A stretch of 64,000 nt of DNA, from assembly GCA_902569245.1 (NCBI GenBank), contig CACFTO010000001.1, positions 138,066 to 202,065 of the forward strand. Direction: 5' to 3'. Shown in pieces: positions 21,988 to 30,833 of this stretch. The notes under the pieces were generated by a model. It was not told where the DNA came from. It saw only the letters and a program-made list of their open reading frames with translations, and ran no database searches. Position 1 is the first letter of the stretch, and each line of letters opens with the position of its first letter. This DNA comes from an uncultured Pelagibacteraceae bacterium. GTDB lineage: Bacteria; Pseudomonadota; Alphaproteobacteria; Pelagibacterales; Pelagibacteraceae. The translations under genes were made by a program, and so were the position numbers.

Positions 21988-23698
21988 AATTTTAATTTCT
22001 GCTTCTTTTTTTTTGTTTGTTCTATCTGCCCAGGCTCAGGAAGTTAAAGAGATTTGGTCAGAAATTGAAAAAAAAGAGATTAACAATACTCAATCGACAA
22101 ATAATTTAGGTACATCTGGTAATACAGACCAGCTTGAAGGTATCAAAATAAAACTTTCTGATGAGAATATTGTAGTTGACCAAAATTTAGATAATTCTAA
22201 TATTTTGTTGGCTGGATTATTTGATCCTGATGACAACGATCTAAACCTTGATATGTGGTCAAAAACAGATGGAGTAAAAATTAAAAAGTTATTAGAAAAA
22301 ATACAGTCTAAAAATTTATCAAGTTTTTCTGAAAGATTAATGGATGTAGCATTATTAACAAACTCTTATATTCCAAATCAAAACTTTTCATTACATGAAT
22401 TTGAAAATTTCACACTTGACCATCTGATTAAAAAAAAAGATTTTGATTTAGTTGAGGAATTTATTCAAAAAAATTCGTCAATAAAAGATAAAGAAAGACT
22501 TATAAAACACGTAGCTAATTATTACTTATCTTTAAACAAAATAGAAAATTCATGCACTGCTATTGATAGTTTAAGTTTAATAACTGATGAATACTTAACA
22601 TATTTCAAAATTTATTGTTTAATAACTCAGAATAAAAAAGATGAAGCTCAGCTATTGTTTGATCTTAACTCTGAGCTAGATACTCTGAATGACTTTTTTG
22701 TTAGAAAGTTTGAAGTATTAATGGGATATGAGGATAATAATTTTATATTGTCTGATGAAAATGTTCTTTATTTTCACTTATCTCACAAAACAGATAAGAA
22801 ATTTTTATACTATCCATCCATAGAATCTGATGAATTTATCTGGAAGTATTTATCTAACTCAGAATTACTCAAAAATCTGAATGATTTTAATCTCAGTGAT
22901 ATTGATCAGATAAAGTTTTTAGAAAAAGCAACCAGTGAAGGTATTTTTGATGAAAGAGAGCTATTGAATTTGTATAAAAAATTTCAATTTGAGATTGATG
23001 ACCTTATTAATTATGACGATGCATTAAAAAATTTACCAGATTATGAAGGAAGAGCTCTAATGTATCAGAGGTTTTTACTAACAGATAATCTCGAAAATAA
23101 ACTTTCATTGTTATCAAAATTGAATAACTCCTTTGAAAACTCAAATTTTAAAAAATCATTTGATGATGAATTATCTAAGTTATTAAAAAAAATGGATAAA
23201 AAAGAAATTCCTTCAAAGTTTTATGATTTCTACCAAACTAATTTAATTACTGAAGAAAATAGAAAAAATAAGATTAAGTTTAATAATGAAGTTTTTCATC
23301 AATCAAAGGTATTAAATTATTTTTTGAATAAGCAAAGCTTACCTAAAACACAAAAATTAACTGATAATTTGTTGTCAAAAATGAAAAAAGATAAAAATTA
23401 CTCTTTCAACTTTAAAGATGTTATATTGCTACAATCATTGAGATCAGATGGAATTCAAATAGATCAAATTGATGAACTCTCTCAGTATAAATCTGAATTA
23501 AATTCTGAAATTATCAAAATGATAGAGAATAAGGAGTCCGGCTTAATACTATTAAAATTAGTTGAAATTATTGGTGAAAAAGAATTGAATGAATTAAATA
23601 GTGAGTCGCTAAATTTTATAATTGAAGTTATGAATAGAGCAAAATTAATTAGCTTGAGAAACGAACTATTGTTGGAAATTCTTCCATTAAAAGTTTAA
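21962..23698 (+). CDS. Exported protein, unknown, helical
   Basis: A 578-residue protein starting MKTSKQLSKIL, with a clear signal peptide and likely cleavage after SAQA (about residue 25), so it should be periplasmic or lipoprotein-independent envelope material. A TTG start six codons upstream is possible but would spoil the signal peptide. The mature part is acidic, Lys/Asn/Leu-rich and almost entirely predicted helix, with no catalytic motif seen. It reads like a solenoid or scaffold of helical hairpins. It lies between the shikimate genes and def-fmt-truA. Function unknown. Confidence 0.75.
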   Translation: MKTSKQLSKILISASFFLFVLSAQAQEVKEIWSEIEKKEINNTQSTNNLGTSGNTDQLEGIKIKLSDENIVVDQNLDNSNILLAGLFDPDDNDLNLDMWSKTDGVKIKKLLEKIQSKNLSSFSERLMDVALLTNSYIPNQNFSLHEFENFTLDHLIKKKDFDLVEEFIQKNSSIKDKERLIKHVANYYLSLNKIENSCTAIDSLSLITDEYLTYFKIYCLITQNKKDEAQLLFDLNSELDTLNDFFVRKFEVLMGYEDNNFILSDENVLYFHLSHKTDKKFLYYPSIESDEFIWKYLSNSELLKNLNDFNLSDIDQIKFLEKATSEGIFDERELLNLYKKFQFEIDDLINYDDALKNLPDYEGRALMYQRFLLTDNLENKLSLLSKLNNSFENSNFKKSFDDELSKLLKKMDKKEIPSKFYDFYQTNLITEENRKNKIKFNNEVFHQSKVLNYFLNKQSLPKTQKLTDNLLSKMKKDKNYSFNFKDVILLQSLRSDGIQIDQIDELSQYKSELNSEIIKMIENKESGLILLKLVEIIGEKELNELNSESLNFIIEVMNRAKLISLRNELLLEILPLKV

Positions 23699-23714
23699 AA
23701 TACCTCAACCAATC

Positions 23715-24236
23715 ATGACAATAAAAACTATTATAACTGAACCTAACGAGATTTTAAGACAAGTCTCAAAACCAGTACTAGCAGTGGGTAATGATGAAAG
23801 AAAGTTAATGGATGATATGTTGGAAACAATGTATGCAGCTAATGGTATTGGTTTAGCAGCAATTCAAATTGGTGTTCCCAAAAGAATTATAGTGATGGAT
23901 ATTTCAAAAGATGAAAAGAAAAACCCAATGTATTTTGTAAATCCTACAATTAAAAACAAAGATAAAGAAAAAACAACATATGAAGAAGGATGTTTATCAG
24001 TTCCAAATTATTTCGCAGAAGTTGACCGACCTAAATATTGTGAAGTTGAATATTTAAACTATAATGGAGAAAGTAAAGTTTTAAAAGCAAATGGACTCCT
24101 TGCAACTTGTATACAACATGAAATGGATCATCTTGAAGGAATTCTTTTTATAGACTACTTGTCAAAATTGAAAAAAACAATGATTATTAAAAAATTATCA
24201 AAAAGAAAAAATTCCCCTGATAGAATTATTGTTTAA
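23715..24236 (+). CDS. def: Peptide deformylase
   Basis: Removes the N-formyl group from nascent proteins, using a metal. At 173 residues it has all three motifs: GIGLAAIQIG (44-53), EGCLSVP with metal ligand Cys93, and HEMDHLEG with His135, Glu136 and His139. It overlaps fmt by one base (TAATG), so the enzymes that add and remove the formyl group are coupled. It sits 16 nt after the unknown exported protein. Confidence 0.97.
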   Translation: MTIKTIITEPNEILRQVSKPVLAVGNDERKLMDDMLETMYAANGIGLAAIQIGVPKRIIVMDISKDEKKNPMYFVNPTIKNKDKEKTTYEEGCLSVPNYFAEVDRPKYCEVEYLNYNGESKVLKANGLLATCIQHEMDHLEGILFIDYLSKLKKTMIIKKLSKRKNSPDRIIV

Positions 24237-25156
24237 TGAGCAAAAAAATTGCTTTCATGGGTACTCCCACCATTTCCGGGCAAATACTCAAATCATTGTA
24301 TCAAAATGGTTTTGATATTGAGGTTGTTTATACTCAACCACCTGTAGCATCAAATAGAGGACACAGATTAAATAAGTCACCAGTTCATATAATGGCTGAA
24401 ATATTAAACATTCCTGTTAGAACTCCAATTATATTAGATAATACTGAAGAAAAAAATTTTCTTCAGAAACAAAATATAAGTTTAGGTATTGTTGTTGCTT
24501 ACGGGCAGATTCTTAAAAAAGACATTTTAGAAATTCCAAAATATGGATGGATAAATATTCATTATTCACTTTTACCAAAATTGCGAGGTGCAGCCCCCAT
24601 TCAAAGGGCAATTATGGATAATGAAACATCAACAGGTATTTCTATAATGAAAATTGATGAGGGTTTAGATACTGGTCCCGTCTGTAATCAATATTCCATA
24701 AATATTTTAGAAAATGAAAATAGCGAGGATCTATCTCAAAGATTAAGTAATTTAGCATCTGAAAAAATTCTACAAAATATCGATGATATATTGGATAACA
24801 AAGCATCTTTCAAAGAGCAAGATCACAGTAAATCTACATACGCAAAAAAAATTAAAAAAGAAGAGGGAAAAATAAATTGGGAGGACAATAATTTAAAGAT
24901 CATAGGAAAAATTAATGGTCTATATCCTAATCCTGGAGGTTGGTTTGAATTTAAAGGGGAAAGATATAAGATACTAAAAGCAGAAAAATCAATTTTAAGT
25001 GGAAAATCAGGATATGTCTTATCAGATAATTTTGAGATTGGTTGTGGTGAACATTCAATAAAGATCATTGAGATACAAAGACAAGGTAAAACTGCTCAGA
25101 AAACTAAGGAATTTCTGCGTGGTAGCCAAATTACTAAAGGTACTGATTTGAATTAA
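24236..25156 (+). CDS. fmt: Methionyl-tRNA formyltransferase
   Basis: Formylates Met-tRNAfMet using 10-formyl-THF. It has 306 residues: an N-terminal formyltransferase domain (MGTPTISGQIL) with the catalytic and folate-site segment INIHYSLLPKLRGAAPIQRA, then GISIMKIDEGLDTGP, and a C-terminal OB-like tRNA-binding domain (LYPNPGGWFEFKGERYKI). It follows def directly, and truA begins two nt after its stop. Confidence 0.97.
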   Translation: MSKKIAFMGTPTISGQILKSLYQNGFDIEVVYTQPPVASNRGHRLNKSPVHIMAEILNIPVRTPIILDNTEEKNFLQKQNISLGIVVAYGQILKKDILEIPKYGWINIHYSLLPKLRGAAPIQRAIMDNETSTGISIMKIDEGLDTGPVCNQYSINILENENSEDLSQRLSNLASEKILQNIDDILDNKASFKEQDHSKSTYAKKIKKEEGKINWEDNNLKIIGKINGLYPNPGGWFEFKGERYKILKAEKSILSGKSGYVLSDNFEIGCGEHSIKIIEIQRQGKTAQKTKEFLRGSQITKGTDLN

Positions 25157-25158
25157 AT

Positions 25159-25899
25159 ATGTTCAGATATCAAATTCTAATAGAATATGTTGGATCTTCT
25201 TTCATAGGTTGGCAGGTACAAACAAAAGGTAAAACTATACAAGGATTAATTCAAAAAAAAATTTCATATCTTTTAAATGAAAAAATTACACTTATTGGTT
25301 CGGGAAGAACAGATACCGGTGTTCATGCAATTGAGCAATCTGCACATTTTGATATCACCGAAAAAATCCAAAATTTGAATAAATTTTTAAAATCAATTAA
25401 TTTTTTTTTAAATAAATACGAAATAGCCATTTTAAAAATAAAAAAAAAAAATAAAAAATTTCATGCACGTTTTTCTGCAAAAGAAAGAATTTATAAATAT
25501 GTTATTTTCAATCAATTGAGTAAACCTATCCTTCAAAATAAGCGAGGATGGTTTGTTATTAAAAAGCTCGAATTAGAGGTAATGAAAAAAGCAGCAAAAA
25601 AGTTAGTTGGAACTCATGATTTTTCAACTTTTAGAGCATCTGGATGTAATGCAAAGAGCCCAATAAGATCAATTAAATCAGTTAGAATAAAAAAGATAAA
25701 AAACAAAATTGAGTTAGAGTTTAGATCTCAATCATTTTTAAAACAACAAGTTAGATCAATGGTTGGTTGTTTAAAATATATTGGTGAAAAAAAGTGGACA
25801 CTAAAAAAATTTACAAGTGCAATTAAATCAAAAAATAGAAATTTATGTGCGCCACCAGCACCTTCAGAAGGATTGTTTTTAAAAAAAGTTTTATACTAA
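25159..25899 (+). CDS. truA: tRNA pseudouridine synthase A
   Basis: Makes pseudouridine at positions 38-40 in the anticodon stem-loop. At 246 residues it is near normal length. The catalytic aspartate is Asp52 in GSGRTDTGVHA. Other family segments are FHARFSAKERIYKYVI, GTHDFSTFRASGC and QVRSMVGCL. It closes the def-fmt-truA unit and overlaps the convergent SET-domain gene by 4 nt. Confidence 0.96.
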   Translation: MFRYQILIEYVGSSFIGWQVQTKGKTIQGLIQKKISYLLNEKITLIGSGRTDTGVHAIEQSAHFDITEKIQNLNKFLKSINFFLNKYEIAILKIKKKNKKFHARFSAKERIYKYVIFNQLSKPILQNKRGWFVIKKLELEVMKKAAKKLVGTHDFSTFRASGCNAKSPIRSIKSVRIKKIKNKIELEFRSQSFLKQQVRSMVGCLKYIGEKKWTLKKFTSAIKSKNRNLCAPPAPSEGLFLKKVLY

Positions 25900-26369
25900 T
25901 TTTTCCTATTACCCATTGAGAATTTTTTATTAATTCTCCATCTTGACTCTGCTCTTACAATATAGCCACAACAATTTTTTGACTTACATTTACAAGGAAA
26001 TTGTTTATAATCTTTGTCATAACCAAACCCATAGTCACAAGTCAATTCCTCACCTTTTTTAATATCTTTTATAGCCTTAACCCAAATTTTAAGCCCCTTA
26101 CCATCGTAGTCACAATTATTTTCACAAGAGTGATTTATTAGACCAGCTGTATTCCATGGGAAATCTCCATCGAGATCATATCTTTTATTTACTGTAAATA
26201 AATATATTGGCTTACTGTTATCGTATTTATCAGAATTCTCAGTTTGTTTTTTGGTAATTAATTTACCAATATAATCTATTATTTTTTCGCCTTCTTTTAT
26301 ATCTCTTGTGGCGTAAAGTCCTTTACCTTTTTTATCAATATCAGACTTTTTAATCTTATATAGTTTCAT
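25896..26369 (-). CDS. SET-domain protein (putative protein lysine methyltransferase)
   Basis: A 157-residue protein that is almost only a SET domain. The N-terminal GKGLYATRDIKEGEKIIDYIG matches SET motif I. The pseudoknot core has INHSCENNCD (78-87) and ELTCDYGFGYD (108-118) with the likely catalytic Tyr113. A post-SET zinc site is visible as C126-x-C128-x4-C133, with Cys82 as the usual fourth ligand. SET enzymes transfer methyl from SAM to lysine; the target here is unknown. It is the last gene of a minus-strand run after an HDAC-like deacetylase, 31 nt away. Confidence 0.86.
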   Translation of the reverse strand: MKLYKIKKSDIDKKGKGLYATRDIKEGEKIIDYIGKLITKKQTENSDKYDNSKPIYLFTVNKRYDLDGDFPWNTAGLINHSCENNCDYDGKGLKIWVKAIKDIKKGEELTCDYGFGYDKDYKQFPCKCKSKNCCGYIVRAESRWRINKKFSMGNRKN

Positions 26370-26400
26370 AAATTTGTGTTTAGTGATTAAAAAAATATTA

Positions 26401-27330
26401 TCAATTAAATTCTAGTAACGCATCAACATGTCTTTGGGTACTACTTTGTAATGCTTTAAGATCATAACCACCTTCAAGAATTGAAACTACTCTACCATTA
26501 CAAAAAGATTTTGAATATTCCAAAGTCCTTTTGGTAATTGTATAATAATCCTCTGTACTTAATCTCATTTGTGCTAATGGATCGTCAATATGTGCATCAA
26601 AACCCGCAGAAAATAACAAAAATTCAGGTTTAAACTGCTTTATTTTAGTCAAAACATTTTCATAAGCATTTAAATATACTTCAGATGTTGTTCCAGCTGC
26701 TAGTGGAATATTCAATACATTATTAAATTTTCCTTTTTCCATATTAGAACCTGAGCCGGGGTAATAAGGGTATTGGTGAGTAGAAACATATAATACCTTT
26801 TCATTGTTATAAAAAATATCTTGAGTTCCATTACCATGGTGAACATCAAAATCAATTATTGCAATTTTTTTGTATTTATACTTTTCAATTAGGTAATTAG
26901 CGCCAACGGCTACATTATTATAGATACAAAATCCCATAGCTTTTTCTTTTTCTGCATGATGACCTGGAGGTCTTACAGCACAAAAAGCATTCTTAAATTC
27001 TTTGTTTTGTACTCCATCTATTGCTGTAATAATTGAACCAACTGCATCTTCAGTAGCATCTTTGCTTCCAGGCGAAACAATTGTATCACCATCTAAAAAT
27101 ACTAAACCTTTTTTTGGAAAAGACTGTTTAACATGATTAATATATTCTACTGAATGGGTCTTATTTAAAAAAAATTCGTCAAATTTATTTGGCTTTTTCC
27201 ATATAAGATTTTTGTTATCTACTTTTTTAAAGTTATCAATTATTGCAGTAACCCTATCGATTTTTTCTGGATGACCATTTCCAGTATTATGGTTTTTATA
27301 AGTATTTGAAGTGATTAGACCAGTCTTCAC
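26401..27330 (-). CDS. Histone-deacetylase-family amidohydrolase
   Basis: A zinc-dependent deacetylase of the HDAC / acetoin utilisation / acetylpolyamine amidohydrolase superfamily, 309 residues. The catalytic pair is His124-His125 in RPPGHHAEKEKAMGFC. The zinc ligands are Asp162 and His164 in DFDVHHGNGTQ and Asp245 in SAGFDAHIDDP. The transition-state tyrosine is Tyr289 in EGGYD. All active residues are present. The layout resembles class II HDACs. Substrates in bacteria include acetyl-lysine and acetylpolyamines; none can be assigned. It overlaps dapE by 4 nt and precedes the SET gene. Confidence 0.92.
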   Translation of the reverse strand: MKTGLITSNTYKNHNTGNGHPEKIDRVTAIIDNFKKVDNKNLIWKKPNKFDEFFLNKTHSVEYINHVKQSFPKKGLVFLDGDTIVSPGSKDATEDAVGSIITAIDGVQNKEFKNAFCAVRPPGHHAEKEKAMGFCIYNNVAVGANYLIEKYKYKKIAIIDFDVHHGNGTQDIFYNNEKVLYVSTHQYPYYPGSGSNMEKGKFNNVLNIPLAAGTTSEVYLNAYENVLTKIKQFKPEFLLFSAGFDAHIDDPLAQMRLSTEDYYTITKRTLEYSKSFCNGRVVSILEGGYDLKALQSSTQRHVDALLEFN

Positions 27331-28484
27331 TTAAAATAATTTTTTAAAACTTTTGAATATATTAAACTCAATTTTTTTAAATCAGTTAGTGAAACAGCCT
27401 CATCAACTTTATGCATAGTTTTTCCTACTAAGCCAAATTCTAAACAAGGAGCTATTTTCCTAATGAACCTTGCATCTGATGTGCCTCCAGTAGTTGAAAG
27501 TCTAGGTTTAATTTTAGTAACTTTTTTAATAATATTTTGTATCATAAATGTTGTACTATTTGGCTTTGTAAGAAAAGCTTCACCCGAAACACTGTAATCA
27601 ATTTTATATTTAGATTTTGTTTTATTACATACTTTTTTTAAAATTTTATTAATTTTTTTTTTAATAGAATTTGAAGTATGCATATTATTAAATCTTATAT
27701 TAAATGAAGCATATGCAAGACCTGGAATTACATTGTCTGCGGTATTATTTATATTAATTTTTGTAATTTCGAGATTTGTTGGTTGAAAATCCTTCGTGCC
27801 TTTGTCAAATCGTAAATCTTTTAGTTCTTTAAGTATTCTCACTAGAGCAGTCGAAGGGTTATTTGCCCTATGAGGATATGCTACATGCCCTTGAACTCCT
27901 GTAATTGTTAATCGACCGTTCATACTTCCTCTTCGACCAATTTTAATCATTTCACCTAATTTGTTAGGATTTGTTGGCTCTCCAACCAAGCAAAAATCTA
28001 TTTTCTCTCGTTTCTTTTTTAAATAGTCTACAACTTTTTTGGTTCCATTGATGGCAACACCTTCCTCATCTCCGGTGATTAAAAGACTTATCGATCCATT
28101 AAATCCTTTATTTTTCTCAATAAAAACGCTTATAGCAGAAACAAATGCAGCTATTGAGCTTTTCATATCATTTGCACCTCTTCCAATTAAATGACCATTT
28201 TTAATTGATGGTTTAAATGGATTTACTGTCCAATCTCTTAAATTTCCAGCAGGAACAACATCAAGATGTCCAGCATAACAAAAATTAGGACTTTTGTTTC
28301 CTAATCTTGCATATAGATTTTTAACTGGAGCATTTCCTTTTTCTTTGAACTCTAGAATTTTAGTTTTAAATCCAAGTTTTTTTAATTTTTTTTCCAAAAA
28401 TTTCATTATTCCAGCATCTATAGGAGTTACAGTCGGAAATCTAATTAGCTCTTTAGCTAACTGAAGTTCATTTATAATTTTCAT
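27327..28484 (-). CDS. dapE: Succinyl-diaminopimelate desuccinylase
   Basis: Releases LL-DAP and succinate in lysine and peptidoglycan precursor synthesis. It is a 385-residue di-zinc M20 enzyme. Metal and catalytic residues appear as His73 and Asp75 (AGHLDVVPAG), Asp106 (GANDMKS), the GDEEG glutamates, the Glu of GEPTN and a late His in GKTMHKVDEAV. SGGTSDARF-type TTGGTSDARF is also present. It follows dapD by 5 nt, so two consecutive pathway steps are adjacent. Confidence 0.96.
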   Translation of the reverse strand: MKIINELQLAKELIRFPTVTPIDAGIMKFLEKKLKKLGFKTKILEFKEKGNAPVKNLYARLGNKSPNFCYAGHLDVVPAGNLRDWTVNPFKPSIKNGHLIGRGANDMKSSIAAFVSAISVFIEKNKGFNGSISLLITGDEEGVAINGTKKVVDYLKKKREKIDFCLVGEPTNPNKLGEMIKIGRRGSMNGRLTITGVQGHVAYPHRANNPSTALVRILKELKDLRFDKGTKDFQPTNLEITKININNTADNVIPGLAYASFNIRFNNMHTSNSIKKKINKILKKVCNKTKSKYKIDYSVSGEAFLTKPNSTTFMIQNIIKKVTKIKPRLSTTGGTSDARFIRKIAPCLEFGLVGKTMHKVDEAVSLTDLKKLSLIYSKVLKNYFK

Positions 28485-28489
28485 CTAAA

Positions 28490-29317
28490 TTATTCTCTCA
28501 AGAGATCGTTAATAGAAGTTTTAGATCTTGTCTTTTCATCTACTTGCTTAATTATTACAGCACAATATAGTGAAGGTGCAGTTGGGTTATTTTTATCAGG
28601 AAGTGAACCTGGAACCACAACTGAATAAGGAGGAATTTTTCCATAAGTAATTTCTCCAGTTTTTCTATTAACAATTTTTGTAGATTGTCCTATGTACATG
28701 CCCATACTCAGTACGGATCCTTCTCCTACAATTACACCTTCTACAACTTCGGACATCGCACCTAAAAAAACATTATCCTCGATAATAGTTGGCAAAGCTT
28801 GTGCAGGTTCTAATACTCCACCTACACCTGAACCTGCTGAGATATGACAATTTTTTCCAATTTGGCTACAGCTACCTGCTCTTGCAAATGTGTCAATCAT
28901 TGTTCCTTCATCTATGTATGCCCCAATGTTAACGTAGCATGGCATTAAAACTGCATTCTTACCAACAAAACTTCCTTTTCTTACTGGTGAGTTTGGCACC
29001 ATTCTAAATCCTGCTTTCTCATGATCTTCTTTTGTCCATCCTGCAGTCTTACCCTTTAGCAAATGAGCTTTATCATACCAACTACTATATGGACCATTCA
29101 AATTCTCCATTGGATATAATCTAAAACTTAACATGATTGCTTTTTTCAAATGTTGATGAGTTATCCATTCACCATTTATTTTTTCCGCAACTCGTGACTT
29201 TCCATTATCTAAATCATCAATAACTTGATTTATAGTATCTTTTAAAGACTGATCTGAAGCAGGATCTATTTGATCCCTTTTTTCCCAAGCTTCATTAATA
29301 ATATTTTCTATACTCAT
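28490..29317 (-). CDS. dapD: Tetrahydrodipicolinate N-succinyltransferase
   Basis: Uses succinyl-CoA to succinylate tetrahydrodipicolinate, upstream of dapE. It has 275 residues, the normal length. The N-terminal helical domain is followed by a left-handed beta helix of hexapeptide repeats (about 105-220; GSFVGKNAVLMPCYVNIGAY, GSVLSMGMYIGQST). The family segments MVPNSPVRKGSFVG and IPPYSVVVPGSLP are present. It lies 3 nt from the HAD phosphatase gene. Confidence 0.97.
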   Translation of the reverse strand: MSIENIINEAWEKRDQIDPASDQSLKDTINQVIDDLDNGKSRVAEKINGEWITHQHLKKAIMLSFRLYPMENLNGPYSSWYDKAHLLKGKTAGWTKEDHEKAGFRMVPNSPVRKGSFVGKNAVLMPCYVNIGAYIDEGTMIDTFARAGSCSQIGKNCHISAGSGVGGVLEPAQALPTIIEDNVFLGAMSEVVEGVIVGEGSVLSMGMYIGQSTKIVNRKTGEITYGKIPPYSVVVPGSLPDKNNPTAPSLYCAVIIKQVDEKTRSKTSINDLLRE

Positions 29318-29320
29318 AAT

Positions 29321-29983
29321 TTATGAGTTTTTTAATAACCTTATTTCTTTTAAAAATAAAGAGAGATTTTCTATTTTATAGTCAATATAGTCTTCATTAG
29401 ATTCTTTTTTACCCCAATATTCATTATTGATTAGCCAGACTGTCGTAGCTCCTCTTTCTTTACCAATTGATAAGTTTTTTGCAATATCTTCAATATAAAT
29501 TGTTTCTTTTGGGTCGATATCAAATTTTTGTACCATCAGATCGAATGCTTTCGCTGCAGGTTTTGGGTTATATTCCGCATCAACTATATCAAATACATTC
29601 TCAAAGAGATCATCAATCCCCAAATGTGTAGTTATATTACTAACATGCTCACTAGAACCATTGGTAAAAACGAACTTTCTTAAATCCAACTTTTCTATTT
29701 CACCTCTCAAAACTAAATCCTTTTCCATAAAAGATAGGTCAATGTCATGTACAAAATTTAAAAACTCTTTAGGAGGAATATCATGATGTATCATTAATCC
29801 ATTTAGACTTGTATTATATTTATGAAAATATTCGGTTTGTAATTTTTTAGCTTCAACTAAGTTAATTTTTAATTTTTGAGAGATGTATTGTGTCATTCTT
29901 TTACTTACTTGACCAAATACAGATTCTAAATCCTGATAAAGAACACCATCACAATCAAATAAAATATTTTTTATATTTTTCAT
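29321..29983 (-). CDS. HAD-superfamily phosphatase, pyrimidine 5'-nucleotidase-like
   Basis: A 220-residue HAD hydrolase. Motif I is FDCDGVLYQ, with nucleophile Asp9 and general acid Asp11. Motif II is FTNGSSEH, the motif III lysine is in NPKPAAKAFD, and motif IV is YIEDIAKNL. The cap region (KRMTQYISQKL) resembles the SDT1-like pyrimidine 5'-nucleotidase group. It overlaps argB by 4 nt. Its place between argB and dapD is common in alphaproteobacteria, but the physiological substrate is not known. Confidence 0.85.
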   Translation of the reverse strand: MKNIKNILFDCDGVLYQDLESVFGQVSKRMTQYISQKLKINLVEAKKLQTEYFHKYNTSLNGLMIHHDIPPKEFLNFVHDIDLSFMEKDLVLRGEIEKLDLRKFVFTNGSSEHVSNITTHLGIDDLFENVFDIVDAEYNPKPAAKAFDLMVQKFDIDPKETIYIEDIAKNLSIGKERGATTVWLINNEYWGKKESNEDYIDYKIENLSLFLKEIRLLKNS

Positions 29984-30828
29984 TGTCTTATTAATGTGCC
30001 AGCACCTTTATCTGAAAATAGTTCAAAAAGAATTGAATGTTTTTTTCTTCCATCAATAATTCCGACACCAGTAACTCCATTCATTACTGCATCTAAGCAA
30101 GTATTGATTTTAGGAATCATACCCTCTGTTATAATTTCATTATTTATCATCTCTAAAATTTCAGATGACGTAATTTCTTCAATGAGCTTTTTTTCTTTAT
30201 CAAGTACACCCTCAACATTGGTCATTAATAATAATCTTCTACATTTCAAAGATTTAGCTATAGCACCAGCAGCCGTATCTCCGTTAATATTAAATGTTTG
30301 ATTATTTTTATCTAAACCTAAAGGTGATATTATTGGAACTGAACTTTCCTTTATTATATCTTTTATTATATTTATATTAATTTTACTTGGCTTTCCAACG
30401 AATCCAAGTTCCTCTGCTTCTGGAAAAACTTCAATAACATTATTTTTTTTTGTGTTTATAGAGACTGCATTTGATCCTTTTTCAATTAAAGAATTAACAA
30501 TATCTTCGTTGAAATCAATAAGGACATCCTCAACTATATTTATAATTTTTTCATCCGTAACCCTCAAACCTCTAATAAATTTTGATTGAATATTTGATTT
30601 TTCTAACTCTCTTTTAATTCTAGGGCCACCTCCGTGGACTATTATTATTGATAATCCTAACTTATTTAGAATACTTATATCTGAAATAAAATTGTTAAAA
30701 ATATTTCTATCAATAAAAACGTTTCCTCCATATTTTATAACTATTAATTCATCTTTGTATTTATCTATATACTTATTAACCTCTTCGATGGAAGGACCAT
30801 CTTTTGGTACTATTTTTTCTATTTCCAT
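29980..30828 (-). CDS. argB: Acetylglutamate kinase
   Basis: Phosphorylates N-acetylglutamate in arginine synthesis. It has 282 residues of the amino-acid kinase fold: KYGGNVF near residue 33, the substrate loop IIVHGGGPRIKRELEK, GLRVTDEKI, NINGDTAAGAIAKSL, TNVEGVLD and EGMIPKINTCLDAV. argD and argF are in the same window at 61122-63223 on the other strand, so arginine genes are split. It lies 5 nt after yidC. Confidence 0.97.
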   Translation of the reverse strand: MEIEKIVPKDGPSIEEVNKYIDKYKDELIVIKYGGNVFIDRNIFNNFISDISILNKLGLSIIIVHGGGPRIKRELEKSNIQSKFIRGLRVTDEKIINIVEDVLIDFNEDIVNSLIEKGSNAVSINTKKNNVIEVFPEAEELGFVGKPSKININIIKDIIKESSVPIISPLGLDKNNQTFNINGDTAAGAIAKSLKCRRLLLMTNVEGVLDKEKKLIEEITSSEILEMINNEIITEGMIPKINTCLDAVMNGVTGVGIIDGRKKHSILFELFSDKGAGTLIRQ

Positions 30829-30833
30829 TTCTA

